NCBI GenBank assembly: GCA_903873775.1
Contig: CAIQPR010000034.1
Span: forward strand, 1 to 41,589
Direction of reading: 5' to 3'
Source: an uncultured Actinomycetes bacterium
Lineage (GTDB): Bacteria; Actinomycetota; Acidimicrobiia; Acidimicrobiales; RAAP-2
Length of the DNA: 41,589 nt
Shown here in pieces: positions 16,324 to 24,653 of this stretch. The position numbers and the translations under genes are program-made. The notes under the pieces were generated by a model. That model was not told where the DNA came from and searched no databases. It saw only the letters and a list, made by a program, of their open reading frames with translations. Position 1 is the stretch's first letter, and each line of letters opens with the position of its first letter.

Positions 16324-17390
16324 ACGAACCTCTGCGCTACGGACTCATCGGCACGGGCATGATGGGCCTCGAGCACCAACGCAACCTTTACGCGATTCCC
16401 GACGTCGAGGTTGTCGCGGCCGCCGACCCGTCTCCGACGTCACTCGAGTGGGCCACGTTCACCGCCGAAGGTCGTGATCTCGCCACCTTCGCCGACTACC
16501 GAGACCTCCTCGCGGCGGACCTGTGCGACGCGTACGTCATCTCCTCGCCAAATTTCACTCACCGCGGCGTTCTCGACGACGTCATGGCGACGGGAAAGGC
16601 CCTCCTCGTCGAAAAGCCCATGTGCACCACCATCGCCGACGCCGCGTTCATCCGCGACGCCGCGCGTGACTACGACAATGTCTTCTGGGTGGGTCTCGAG
16701 TATCGCTACATGCCACCCGTTACCAAGGCGATCGAGATTGCGGCATCGGGCGAACTCGGCGAGCTGGCGATGATCGCCATTCGAGAACACCGACACCCCT
16801 TTCTCGTCAAGGTCGGCGACTGGAATCGCTTCAACGACAACACCGGCGGCACCCTCGTCGAGAAGTGCTGTCACTTCTTTGACCTCATGCGACTCATTGC
16901 CCGTAGCGAACCGGTGGCGGTGTCCGCCTTCGGGGGCCAGAGCGTCAATCACCTCGACGAGCTCTACGACGATCGGGTGCCCGACATTCTCGATAACGCT
17001 CTCGTCATTGTGGAGTTCCAAAACGGCATTCGGGCCTCGTTGGACCTGTGCATGTTCGCCGAGGGCACGACCCACAACGAGGAACTCTCCATCGTGGGGG
17101 ACCGCGGCAAGGTCGAAGCCTTCTTGCCGTCAGGCCTGCTTCGTCGCGGCGCACGCTCCGGTTGGACGGCGGGCGTCGAGGAGTCGGTCGTGCGCGACGA
17201 GCGTGTGCTCGTCGAAGGATTCCACCACGGAGCGAGCTTCTTAGAGCACCTCGACTTCGTCCGTGCCGTGCGCGAGAACACGCCGGCTCTCGTCACCGCC
17301 GACGACGGTTTCTGGTCGGTCGTGATGGGCGTCGCCGCGCACCGGGCGATCGACGAGCGGCGCGTCGTGGAGATCGGCGAACTGCTCTAG
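16320..17390 (+). CDS. Gfo/Idh/MocA family NAD(P)-dependent oxidoreductase
   Basis: A 356-residue two-domain dehydrogenase. The Rossmann nucleotide loop GLIGTGMMG lies at residues 8-16, and LLVEKPMC carries the family's EKP motif with its catalytic Lys near residue 101. The second domain has EYRYMPP and GGTLVEKCCHFFD, the usual substrate-pocket region. Substrates are typically sugars, inositols or their derivatives; which one is not readable. GTG 16320 is chosen because it overlaps the ctaA stop (GTGA) and has AGGAGAG about 8 nt upstream. It shares CTAG (17387-17390) with the convergent LLM gene. Confidence 0.88.
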   Translation: MNEPLRYGLIGTGMMGLEHQRNLYAIPDVEVVAAADPSPTSLEWATFTAEGRDLATFADYRDLLAADLCDAYVISSPNFTHRGVLDDVMATGKALLVEKPMCTTIADAAFIRDAARDYDNVFWVGLEYRYMPPVTKAIEIAASGELGELAMIAIREHRHPFLVKVGDWNRFNDNTGGTLVEKCCHFFDLMRLIARSEPVAVSAFGGQSVNHLDELYDDRVPDILDNALVIVEFQNGIRASLDLCMFAEGTTHNEELSIVGDRGKVEAFLPSGLLRRGARSGWTAGVEESVVRDERVLVEGFHHGASFLEHLDFVRAVRENTPALVTADDGFWSVVMGVAAHRAIDERRVVEIGELL

Positions 17391-18442
17391 TTGTGCAGCG
17401 GGCCGTGCTCGAGGTGCGGCAGGACAAGCTGACCGAAGAGCCGGCATTCGTCGATGTGCGGGTAGCCGGAGAAAATAAATGCCTCGATCCCGAGCGCCTC
17501 GTAGCGGTGGATCTTGTCGATGACCTGCGCGGGTGATCCGACAATCGCCGCGCCGCATCCGGAGCGCGCCCGACCAATACCGGTCCACAAGTTCGCTTCC
17601 ACGTAGCCGTCATCGTCAGCCGACGACCGCAACTCGCTTTGTCGGGTCACACCCACCGACTGCGCGTCGAGGGACTTCTCTCGAATCTTCGCACCCTGTT
17701 CGTCGTCGACGGCCGCCATGAGATACCGCGCCGCGGCGTCGGCCTCGTCCTGGGTGGGCCGCACGATCACGTGCACGCGATAGCCGAATCGCAAGGCCCG
17801 CCCGTAGGACGCGGCGCGCGTGCGCATGTCGTCGATGGTGGCGGCCACCACATCCTCGGTGTCCGGCCACATGAGGTACACGTCCGCCATGCGAGCCGCC
17901 ACGTCGCGAGCCTCCTCACTGAGTCCGCCGAAGTAGAAGGCGGGCCGCGGACCCGTCGCGATACGCGGAGGTGCGACCTCGACGTCGTAGAAGTCGCCGT
18001 GATGCGACGTCGCCCGACCACTACCCAGCTCGTCGAGAATGTTCATGACGTCGAGTGTGCGTCCGTACCGTTCGGCACCACTGCGGTGCTCTCCGGCGAG
18101 ATCGCTCGAGATGATGTTGATATCCAGTCGACCCTCGCTGAGGTGCTGCACCGTGGCAATCTGACGCGCTAATTGAGGCGGCCAATTCTCTCCCACCCGC
18201 ACGGCCATGAGGAGTCGAATCGTCTCGGTGTGCGTGGCGAGAGCCGCCGCCATCGCCGTGGTGTCCAGACCAAGTTCGTACCCCGACGGCAGCAGGATGG
18301 AATCGAATCCCTGCCGTTCCGCTTCACGCACGATGGCCGAGCAGTGATGCCACGTGGACATGAGGTCGCTCTCGCGAACACCGAGTTGGCGATAGTCGTC
18401 GTCACAGAGGGCACTGAACCAGGAAATCTCACTTCGAGCCAT
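17387..18442 (-). CDS. LLM-class flavin monooxygenase, alkanesulfonate-monooxygenase (SsuD)-like
   Basis: A 351-residue TIM-barrel flavoenzyme of the luciferase-like family. It resembles SsuD in the N-terminal ISWFSALC, the central GRLDINIISSDLAGE and the FYFGGLSEEARDVAARMADVYLMW stretch, which lines the flavin phosphate site in this family. SsuD releases sulfite from alkanesulfonates using FMNH2, but no ssuABC transporter or flavin reductase gene is next to it, so sulfonate use is an inference and other reduced-flavin or F420 chemistry is possible. ATG 18442 follows CAAGAT by 6 nt. Confidence 0.85.
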   Translation of the reverse strand: MARSEISWFSALCDDDYRQLGVRESDLMSTWHHCSAIVREAERQGFDSILLPSGYELGLDTTAMAAALATHTETIRLLMAVRVGENWPPQLARQIATVQHLSEGRLDINIISSDLAGEHRSGAERYGRTLDVMNILDELGSGRATSHHGDFYDVEVAPPRIATGPRPAFYFGGLSEEARDVAARMADVYLMWPDTEDVVAATIDDMRTRAASYGRALRFGYRVHVIVRPTQDEADAAARYLMAAVDDEQGAKIREKSLDAQSVGVTRQSELRSSADDDGYVEANLWTGIGRARSGCGAAIVGSPAQVIDKIHRYEALGIEAFIFSGYPHIDECRLFGQLVLPHLEHGPLHN

Positions 18443-18454
18443 GTCTTCATCTTG
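18443..18454 (-). promoter_or_regulatory. Possible leaderless -10 box of the SsuD-like gene
   Basis: CAAGAT on the minus strand (18454-18449), 6 nt, ATG at 18442. A weaker match than the others. Confidence 0.35.
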
Positions 18455-18571
18455 TCATCGCCGTCTGAACGCGGCGCATCTTCGCTGGTGAATGTGACCT
18501 GTGGCCCTACTGGAACCTCCGCACGGACAACGCCCCGGGATCTAGACACAACACAAGGAGTTTTCTCATCA

Positions 18572-18775
18572 ATGAAAGGGGAACACGTGGCCGCACTGTA
18601 TGCACTCTTCGGCGCTCTTGTGCCTCTGACCTCACCCGGTCATTACATCCAGTGGCACTGGATTCAAATCAGCGTCGCCAACGTCGTCGTCATCTTCTTG
18701 ATGATCGTGACTTTTATCGCCGCACTGCTTCTGCCTTTCCCCGGCCGGCGTCGTCGTCGCGGAGACGACAAATGA
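18572..18775 (+). CDS. Small single-helix membrane protein of a cytochrome b operon
   Basis: A 67-residue protein with one strong membrane helix (about 33-54) and a basic C-terminal tail RRRRRGDDK, placing the C-terminus in the cytoplasm. AAGGAG lies at 18555-18560, 11 nt before ATG 18572; a GTG five codons later is an alternative start. Its stop overlaps the start of the cytochrome b gene (ATGA, 18772-18775). I recognise no family; by position it is probably an accessory subunit of the b-type complex encoded downstream. Confidence 0.72.
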   Translation: MKGEHVAALYALFGALVPLTSPGHYIQWHWIQISVANVVVIFLMIVTFIAALLLPFPGRRRRRGDDK

Positions 18776-19407
18776 GCGCGTCCGAGATCGACCGCCAGTG
18801 GACGACCCGCCTTCGCAAGGGGCTCGCGCACCACTTGCCCGCGGAGAAATTGCTGCCCGACACCCAACCCAGTTACGTCTCCTCGTGGATCTATGTCTTC
18901 GGTGTGGCGACCTTGGCGTCCATGATCGTGGTGATCGGCACGGGATGCATTCTCGCGATCATGGGGCCGCAGTGGTGGCACCAATCCTCCGTGGGCCACT
19001 ACGTCAATTCTCTGCACCTCTGGAGTGTCGAAGTGTTCTTCTTCTCTATGGTGGTGCACCTGTGGGGCAAGTTCTTCATGGCGGCGTGGCGCGGGAAGCG
19101 TCAGCTGGTCTGGATCACCGGCGTCGTGACATTCCTCGCGTCGGTCACCACCGCCTTCACCGGGTATGTCTCTCAGACCAACTTTGACAGTCAGTGGATC
19201 TCCACCCAGGCCAAGGACGGCATCAACGCCACGGGCGCCGGAGCGTTCTTCAATGTGCTCAATACCGGCCAGATGCTGATGTGGCACATCCTGTTACTCC
19301 CGCTCGCCGCGGTCGTCCTCACGGTCCTCCACGTTCTTCTCGTTCGCTACCGCGGGGTCGTCCCACCCTTCGAACTCACTGCAACCGACGAAGTGCACGC
19401 ATCATGA
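18772..19407 (+). CDS. Cytochrome b6-like di-heme membrane subunit
   Basis: A 211-residue protein matching the N-terminal four-helix part of cytochrome b/b6. Two histidine pairs for two b hemes are visible: HLWSVEVFFFSMVVH (13 residues between) and HILLLPLAAVVLTVLH (14 between), the second spacing being the b6-type value. WITGVVTFLASVTTAFTGY between them is the usual quinone-site stretch. It should oxidise or reduce quinol at the membrane. Subunit IV with a PEWY motif, a Rieske protein and cytochrome c1 are all absent nearby. ATG 18772 overlaps the small upstream ORF; the stop overlaps the next ATG. Confidence 0.88.
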   Translation: MSASEIDRQWTTRLRKGLAHHLPAEKLLPDTQPSYVSSWIYVFGVATLASMIVVIGTGCILAIMGPQWWHQSSVGHYVNSLHLWSVEVFFFSMVVHLWGKFFMAAWRGKRQLVWITGVVTFLASVTTAFTGYVSQTNFDSQWISTQAKDGINATGAGAFFNVLNTGQMLMWHILLLPLAAVVLTVLHVLLVRYRGVVPPFELTATDEVHAS

Positions 19408-20384
19408 CCAGACGATTCCGACCCGACGTGGACGCGCCGATCTACAAAGGTCGTTACTACCCCTACGACATCCTGAAAGAGGGCACCATTGCGCTCGTTG
19501 TGGTGTCGCTCCTCGTAGTGGTGTGCGCGACACTCTTCGGCTCGCCCGACGAGCCGGCCGTCACGCTGAAACAATGGTCCACGGCCCAGCCTCTCGATTT
19601 TGCGTCCACCGCACTCGCAGAGCTCGATGGTTCCTCGGGGGTCGCGGGCTACGGGCCGCCCTACAACCACAACGCCGACGGGCAACAAATTGGGCCCCTC
19701 ACACTCGCGAAGTGGATGGGCGTCCATATTCCCGTCAACGCCGCCGAGGACTTCGTCCTCCTGCCCCTCACCACCTTGCCGGATGAGCCCACGCTCAGCG
19801 CGGGTCTCCAGGAGTGGGCGGCGGCCAGTGACGCCCAGCGCACCACGTGGCTCAACGCCTACGCCAAGGGCACGATGACCTTCTCCGCCGGCGTCATCTA
19901 TGACACCGCGACCGGGGACGGACCAGTGGGTCTGTTCATCACGGATCTCACCTCGATGGCGCGCACGGGTGCACTTGACGCCGACCTCATCGCCGGTCGG
20001 GGGTACTACACGACCGACTACACGAAGCCCCTACTCTTCCTCGCCGACGGTCAGTGGTTCGGCCAACTCGCCACCGCTCAACACCTTGGGGGCGAGCAGT
20101 GGGGCATGATGAACGAGGAGGGCAACTACCCGGGTCAGGCCTGGTTGTGGCTCTACACCATGTGGTACCAAGTGCCGCCCTACAACTCGAGCTGGTCGGC
20201 CAACGCCGACGCCATGGTGTGGGCGACGATGATGGTTCTCACCGCGATCCTCGCGCTGCTGCCCTTCATTCCGGGACTTCGTTCGGTGCCGCGCTGGACG
20301 CGCGTCTACCGACTGATCTGGCGCGAGCACTACCGAGATGAGGCGCAGCGCAATGCTGCGGTAAAGGACCCGCCGAGCGCGTGA
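19404..20384 (+). CDS. Two-helix protein with large exported domain, partner of cytochrome b
   Basis: A 326-residue protein with one helix near the N-terminus (about 30-48) and one near the C-terminus (about 271-290), leaving about 220 residues probably outside the membrane. The N-terminal YYPYDILKEGTIALVVV and the PDEPAV after helix 1 recall the beginning of cytochrome b subunit IV (helix E), but no PEWY follows. There is no CxxCH heme motif and no Rieske-type CxH pair, so the exported domain is not an obvious cytochrome c or Fe-S protein. Translationally coupled (ATGA) to the di-heme gene. Function unknown; structural or electron-acceptor-docking subunit is my inference. Confidence 0.75.
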   Translation: MTRRFRPDVDAPIYKGRYYPYDILKEGTIALVVVSLLVVVCATLFGSPDEPAVTLKQWSTAQPLDFASTALAELDGSSGVAGYGPPYNHNADGQQIGPLTLAKWMGVHIPVNAAEDFVLLPLTTLPDEPTLSAGLQEWAAASDAQRTTWLNAYAKGTMTFSAGVIYDTATGDGPVGLFITDLTSMARTGALDADLIAGRGYYTTDYTKPLLFLADGQWFGQLATAQHLGGEQWGMMNEEGNYPGQAWLWLYTMWYQVPPYNSSWSANADAMVWATMMVLTAILALLPFIPGLRSVPRWTRVYRLIWREHYRDEAQRNAAVKDPPSA

Positions 20385-20388
20385 ACGC

Positions 20389-20427
20389 GAGCCCGTCGCC
20401 GGTGACCTTGTTCTCGGTGGCGGGCTC
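20389..20427. terminator. Bidirectional terminator-like hairpin
   Basis: Arms 20389-20401 and 20415-20427 pair over 13 bp with two G-U wobbles, loop of 13 nt, in the convergent gap between the cytochrome operon and the TetR gene. Neither side has a clear T-run, so intrinsic termination is uncertain. Confidence 0.45.
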
Positions 20428-21028
20428 AGCGAGTGCCGCGCTCGGCGTCACTCGCCACGACACTCGTGAGACCGTCGATGACGGCGTGCAAATACCACCG
20501 CGCGGCGTCGGTGGTGACGAGTCCACTGTGAATCGCCACCCGCTGGGCGTAGGCGGTGGCGTTCACACCCATCACCGCAGCGCGGGCGTGTTCGACGTCC
20601 ATCCCCGCCGCGACCAAGGTTTGTGTCCATCCGACTTCGAGGTTCTGCACCAATTGTCGGTGCACGCGCGCGGCAGTGCTGTCGTCGTCGGTATTGCAGT
20701 ACAGCGCGTAGACACCCACCATCGCGGACGCCACCGGCATCGTGAGCCAGCTTTCCGCCACGGACTTGAGGTGTTGCTCGTGTGACACGTACTCCTCACA
20801 CGACACCAGCGCGTCGTTCAGGAACTGTCGTTCCCACCGCGAGTAGATCGCGATCAGAATCGACTCCACGTCCGGGAAGAATTCGTACATCCACTGACGC
20901 GTCACGTTGGCGCGTTGCGCGATCGCCGTATACGTCACCGCGGCGATGCCACGTTCTTCAATCAACGCGCACGCCGCGTCGATGATGGCGGTCCCACGTT
21001 CCGCCGTCGGGAGATATCTCTTACTCAC
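20426..21028 (-). CDS. TetR-family transcriptional regulator
   Basis: A 200-residue repressor-type protein. The N-terminal helix-turn-helix occupies about residues 10-56, with AIIDAACALIEERGIAAVT and the recognition segment VTRQWMYEFFPDVESIL. The Trp-Met in the recognition helix instead of the common Tyr-Tyr is mildly unusual. The ligand domain (about 60-200) is unrecognised. I chose GTG 21028; longer in-frame starts add a basic tail that does not look conserved. It is divergent from a second TetR gene, and their promoters overlap, so mutual or shared control is likely. Confidence 0.85.
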   Translation of the reverse strand: MSKRYLPTAERGTAIIDAACALIEERGIAAVTYTAIAQRANVTRQWMYEFFPDVESILIAIYSRWERQFLNDALVSCEEYVSHEQHLKSVAESWLTMPVASAMVGVYALYCNTDDDSTAARVHRQLVQNLEVGWTQTLVAAGMDVEHARAAVMGVNATAYAQRVAIHSGLVTTDAARWYLHAVIDGLTSVVASDAERGTR

Positions 21029-21068
21029 CCGGTGCCGACCTTCTACTTTCCGTCGACCACGTTGTCGC

Positions 21069-21120
21069 TCATTACACCTTCTGTACAAACTTGACAGTTC
21101 GCAAATTTTACTCCTACGCA
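21069..21120. promoter_or_regulatory. Overlapping divergent promoters between two TetR genes
   Basis: Minus strand: CTGTCA (21097-21092), 17 nt, TAATGA (21074-21069). Plus strand: TTGACA (21091-21096), 18 nt, TACGCA (21115-21120). The two -35 boxes are the same bases read from opposite strands, so one bound regulator could block both. The segment 21100-21145 is markedly AT-rich for this window. Confidence 0.45.
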
Positions 21121-21171
21121 GAAGTGATTATTTTTTTGATTCGTGTCCCGCCCCCGCGGAAGGGAGTACTC

Positions 21172-21801
21172 ATGAAGACACCCAGCGATCACCGACAAAG
21201 AATTCTCGACGCCGCCGTCCTTGAGATCAATCAACACGGTCCGGCGGGACTGCGCATCAAGCGCGTCGCCGCGGCGGCGGGCACTTCCGCTCACGGTATC
21301 TATTTCTACTTCCGCGACCGCGAGGGTCTCGTCGCGGCGGCGCTGGCGTACCGGATGACGGACCGCATGGCCGATTATGTGCGCGCGCCGTCGGGTCTCC
21401 TGGATCACGCCACGACGAAGGCGGAGGTTCTCGATATCTTGTCGCCCTTTCTCTACGACACCACGTCCGATGATCGGCAACGCTTGCGTGAAGAGATCGT
21501 GACGGCCGCCGCCGCGTCACTACATAACGAAGAGCTCGCCGAGAAATTTCGCCCTCGACGCGACGAGGCCTACCAGCGCATGTTGCAGCTCGGCGACGTT
21601 CTGGCCGAGCGTCACCTCCTCGCGGATGGTGTGACGGCACCACTCTGGAGTCGGTTCTGGTTGAGCGTGCTCTTCGGGCAGGTGCTGTGGGACACCTCGC
21701 CCGACGCGCCGGTATCGAAGGACGAGTGGTCACAGTTCCTCGTCGCCGCGGCCGCCACGATGCTCCAGGACGCACCCCTTTCACAATTGACGCCAAATTG
21801 A
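21172..21801 (+). CDS. TetR-family regulator upstream of a fatty-acid desaturase
   Basis: A 209-residue TetR protein. The DNA-binding domain (about 8-55) has RILDAAVLEINQHG, IKRVAAAAG and recognition-helix residues SAHGIYFYFRDREGLV; the remainder is the ligand domain. ATG 21172 is preceded by AGGGAG at 21161-21166. The next gene encodes an acyl-ACP desaturase, so control of membrane lipid unsaturation by an acyl-CoA or acyl-ACP ligand is a reasonable inference. Confidence 0.87.
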   Translation: MKTPSDHRQRILDAAVLEINQHGPAGLRIKRVAAAAGTSAHGIYFYFRDREGLVAAALAYRMTDRMADYVRAPSGLLDHATTKAEVLDILSPFLYDTTSDDRQRLREEIVTAAAASLHNEELAEKFRPRRDEAYQRMLQLGDVLAERHLLADGVTAPLWSRFWLSVLFGQVLWDTSPDAPVSKDEWSQFLVAAAATMLQDAPLSQLTPN

Positions 21802-21877
21802 CAGAACTCCTGGCGGACGAGGCTTCGTTCTGCGGTACCGTACGTTCAACGCAGTCAGACCGACGAGAGGATTTCCT

Positions 21878-22795
21878 ATGACAGTCGATCGACACGAGAA
21901 TCTCCTGCAGGAGATTCGCGATGACGTGTCCCGTCTTTACAATCGCCACACGGAGACCGCGCGGCCCTGGTACCCCCACGAACAGATCGAATGGGGACAA
22001 GGGACATCCTTTAAGGATCGCGCGTGGTCCGAAAGCGACTACGAGTTGCCCGCCGGCGTGCGTTCCGCCATTTACGTGAATCTCCTGACCGAGGACAATC
22101 TGCCGTACTACACGCAGACATTGATGGCGCACGCCCCGAAGGACCACCCTCTGCACGACTGGAACCACCAGTGGACGATGGAAGAGAACCGTCACTCGAT
22201 GATCATGCGGGACTGGGTGCACATCTCGCGCTGCATTGATCCGACCTTGTTGGAAGAAGGACGCCGCGTCCAGATGACCCGAGGTGAGGTGCCCCAGCCG
22301 GAGTCGCTCGCCGACCTGATCTGTTACGTCGCGTTCCAAGAACGTGCCACCCAGATCGCGCACCGCAACACCGGTGCGCGTCTGCCCAAGGACGACAAGA
22401 TGGGTCGCTCCGTTCTCGCCACCATCGCCGGCGACGAGACCAAGCACTACTTCTTCTATCGCGACCTCTCGCTCGCGGCCTTCGCCATTGATCCCTCGCT
22501 CATGATGAGTGCGACGGCCCGTCAGCTCACTCGCTTCGCCATGCCGGGAACGGGTATTCCGGGCTTCACCCGCCACGCCGTGCGCATCGCGCGCGAAGGT
22601 ATCTACGGACTCGGACAATTCATCAACGACGTCGTCGAGCCCGTGGTGGGCACGTGGAACCTGGAAGGGATGAAGGGTCTCACCGACGATGGCGAACGCG
22701 CGCGGGATCAGATCCGCAGCTTCGTCGAGACCTGCACGACGACGGTCAATCGCATGCTCGAGAAGCAGTCGACACTCAGCCCGCGCCTCGCGTAA
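21878..22795 (+). CDS. Acyl-ACP desaturase (soluble diiron, FA_desaturase_2 family)
   Basis: A 305-residue soluble ferritin-like desaturase (plant stearoyl-ACP desaturase / mycobacterial DesA type) that inserts a double bond in acyl-ACP. The diiron ligands are visible: E72 (in LLTEDNLPYY), E103-x-x-H106 (EENRH), E155 (FQERATQ) and E187-x-x-H190 (GDETKH). GAGAGGA at 21865-21871 precedes ATG 21878 at good spacing. It needs ferredoxin and reductase for electrons; none is adjacent. It sits just downstream of a TetR gene that may regulate it. Confidence 0.93.
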   Translation: MTVDRHENLLQEIRDDVSRLYNRHTETARPWYPHEQIEWGQGTSFKDRAWSESDYELPAGVRSAIYVNLLTEDNLPYYTQTLMAHAPKDHPLHDWNHQWTMEENRHSMIMRDWVHISRCIDPTLLEEGRRVQMTRGEVPQPESLADLICYVAFQERATQIAHRNTGARLPKDDKMGRSVLATIAGDETKHYFFYRDLSLAAFAIDPSLMMSATARQLTRFAMPGTGIPGFTRHAVRIAREGIYGLGQFINDVVEPVVGTWNLEGMKGLTDDGERARDQIRSFVETCTTTVNRMLEKQSTLSPRLA

Positions 22796-22820
22796 GTCCC
22801 ACAGCGTCGGCGGCCTGCTC

Positions 22821-23849
22821 GTGAGTACCCACGAGAACGAAATCACCTCACCCGTTCGACTCTGCACCGACGACGGCGCGCGCCTCAATCCCAGTGCGCG
22901 CGGGTGGTCACGAGTACCGCTCCACGAGGCGAATCTTGGCGAGCCCGCCGGCACCACCAAGCGCTGGGACTACTGGGCAATTCTGTGCGGCGACTACGTC
23001 GTCTCGAGTGTCTATTCGGACATCAATGTGCTGGGTCTCGCCGACGTCTACTGGGTCAATCTCGTCACGGGCGAGACCGGTGGACGGTCGATTCTTCTCG
23101 AGGCGGGAAGCGGGATCACTCTGCCCGACGTGCCCGGAACGAACCCCCTCACGATCGCCGTGCCAGACTTCGACCTCGCGATCGTGGATGACGAACACGC
23201 CACACGACTGCTCGCGGCGTGGACCGAGTCGAACGGCACCCCGTCGCGCCTCGACATTCTCGTGGCGCGACCCACCGCCCACGAGTCCGTCAACGTCGTC
23301 ATCCCCTGGGACGAGGAACATTTCACGTTCACCTCTAAGCAGCAGGCGCGACCGGCCACGGGTGAACTCGTCGTTGGTGACCACCACATTGCCATTGGCG
23401 CCGACAACGACGCGTGGGGTGTCCTCGATGTCGGTCGAGGTCGCTGGCCCTCCCGCATCACGTGGAATTGGGGCGGCGGTGCGGGTCGGGCGAATGGTCA
23501 CGTCATTGGCCTCCAGTTCGGCGGCCAGTGGACCGCGGGGACGGGATTCACCGAGAACGGTTTTACGGTCGACGGCGTGCTCACAAAGATTGGCCGCGAA
23601 CTCGAGTGGACCTACGACTGGGATCACCCCCTCGAGGCGTGGCGCGTCCGTGACCCCGGCGGTCAACTCGACGTGACCCTGCACCCTCGCTTCGACAAAG
23701 TCACGGACGTCGACGCCGGCCCCGATCTCGGAAGCCAGGTGCACCAAGTCTTTGGGTGGTGGTCAGGTGTCGTCGTCGACGACAACGGGCAACGACATGA
23801 CGTCACGAACCTCCAGGGTTTCGCCGAAGAGGCCCGTCAGCGTTGGTAA
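22821..23849 (+). CDS. DUF2804 family protein
   Basis: A 342-residue protein without signal peptide or membrane helices, rich in beta strands. It has features I associate with DUF2804: an early KRWDYWAILCGDYVVSSVYSD, a central ITWNWGGGAGRANGHVIGLQFGG and a late VHQVFGWWSGVVVDDNG. The family has no firmly known activity; a lipocalin-like lipid-binding fold has been suggested. Following a desaturase 25 bp earlier on the same strand fits lipid-related work. The GTG at 22821 has no Shine-Dalgarno sequence, so the start is tentative. Confidence 0.75.
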   Translation: MSTHENEITSPVRLCTDDGARLNPSARGWSRVPLHEANLGEPAGTTKRWDYWAILCGDYVVSSVYSDINVLGLADVYWVNLVTGETGGRSILLEAGSGITLPDVPGTNPLTIAVPDFDLAIVDDEHATRLLAAWTESNGTPSRLDILVARPTAHESVNVVIPWDEEHFTFTSKQQARPATGELVVGDHHIAIGADNDAWGVLDVGRGRWPSRITWNWGGGAGRANGHVIGLQFGGQWTAGTGFTENGFTVDGVLTKIGRELEWTYDWDHPLEAWRVRDPGGQLDVTLHPRFDKVTDVDAGPDLGSQVHQVFGWWSGVVVDDNGQRHDVTNLQGFAEEARQRW

Positions 23850-24611
23850 TTACGCCGGCTGCTCGCCCGCCTGCATCACCGTCACGCGCGTCTTCATCAC
23901 GGGTTCTTCAATGATGCAGATCACGGTGCCGGGAACGGGCAGTTCCTCGGCGACAATCGTGGCGCCGTGCTCGCGTGCGGTCTCTCGGAAGCTCGCGAGA
24001 TTGTCGACGATGTACATCGTGCTCCACCCGGGCGCGAAGGTTTCGTCAGAGTCAGAAATACTCGCGAACCACTGCTCACCATTCGCCAGAATCCGCATAC
24101 CCGGCGCGGGCTCCAGCACGGTCTTCCCGAGCAGGGAGCCGTAGAAAGCGGCGGCGTCGGCGCCACGATCGCTGACGTGATCGAACCACCCTACAGATCC
24201 CACTTCGTAGACCACGCCGAAACCCGGGAAGGGCTGCGGCTGCCAGAGGCCGAAGGTGGCCTGGGCGGGGTCGAGAAGGACGGCCATGACACCGGTGTCC
24301 GTCACCGTCATCGGACCCATCGCGACGCTGCCTCCGAGCTCCGTCGCACGTTCGACGTCGCGGGCCACGTCGGTGCTCAGGAAGAACGGAATCATCGCCC
24401 CTTGTCCCCCGGGTCCCTCACCGAGACCAAAGACGGTCTGACCGTTCGATGACGCCAAGGAATACGAACCCATCTCAGGACCACTCACGTCCCACGTCCA
24501 CCCGTGGACCGCGGAGTAGAAAGCCATCAGGGCCTCGCGCTGTTCGGAGGTCTCTACGGACATGTCAACCCAGATGGGCATGCCGGGATCGGTAAAGGGA
24601 GCAGGTGTCAT
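23850..24611 (-). CDS. VOC family protein with two glyoxalase-like domains
   Basis: A 253-residue protein made of two vicinal-oxygen-chelate halves (about 10-125 and 135-250). Each starts with a WVDMSV/GWFDHVS-like strand followed by an AFYSAVHGW or AFYGSLLGK helix, the usual VOC pattern. The chemistry (metal enzyme, binding protein, or resistance protein) cannot be told. ATG 24611 is preferred to an upstream in-frame start because it gives a clean VOC beginning. Its TAA abuts the TAA of the convergent DUF2804 gene (GTAATTAC). Confidence 0.82.
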   Translation of the reverse strand: MTPAPFTDPGMPIWVDMSVETSEQREALMAFYSAVHGWTWDVSGPEMGSYSLASSNGQTVFGLGEGPGGQGAMIPFFLSTDVARDVERATELGGSVAMGPMTVTDTGVMAVLLDPAQATFGLWQPQPFPGFGVVYEVGSVGWFDHVSDRGADAAAFYGSLLGKTVLEPAPGMRILANGEQWFASISDSDETFAPGWSTMYIVDNLASFRETAREHGATIVAEELPVPGTVICIIEEPVMKTRVTVMQAGEQPA

Positions 24612-24653
24612 GGGGCGGGTCTGGCACGGGTTTACCCGGCGCGCCACAGATTT

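Noticed and set aside
21257..22960. 567-codon minus-strand ORF
   Set aside because: Antisense to the TetR regulator and desaturase, whose catalytic motifs are clear on the plus strand; composition is Arg-rich and low-complexity, as expected for a G+C-rich shadow frame.
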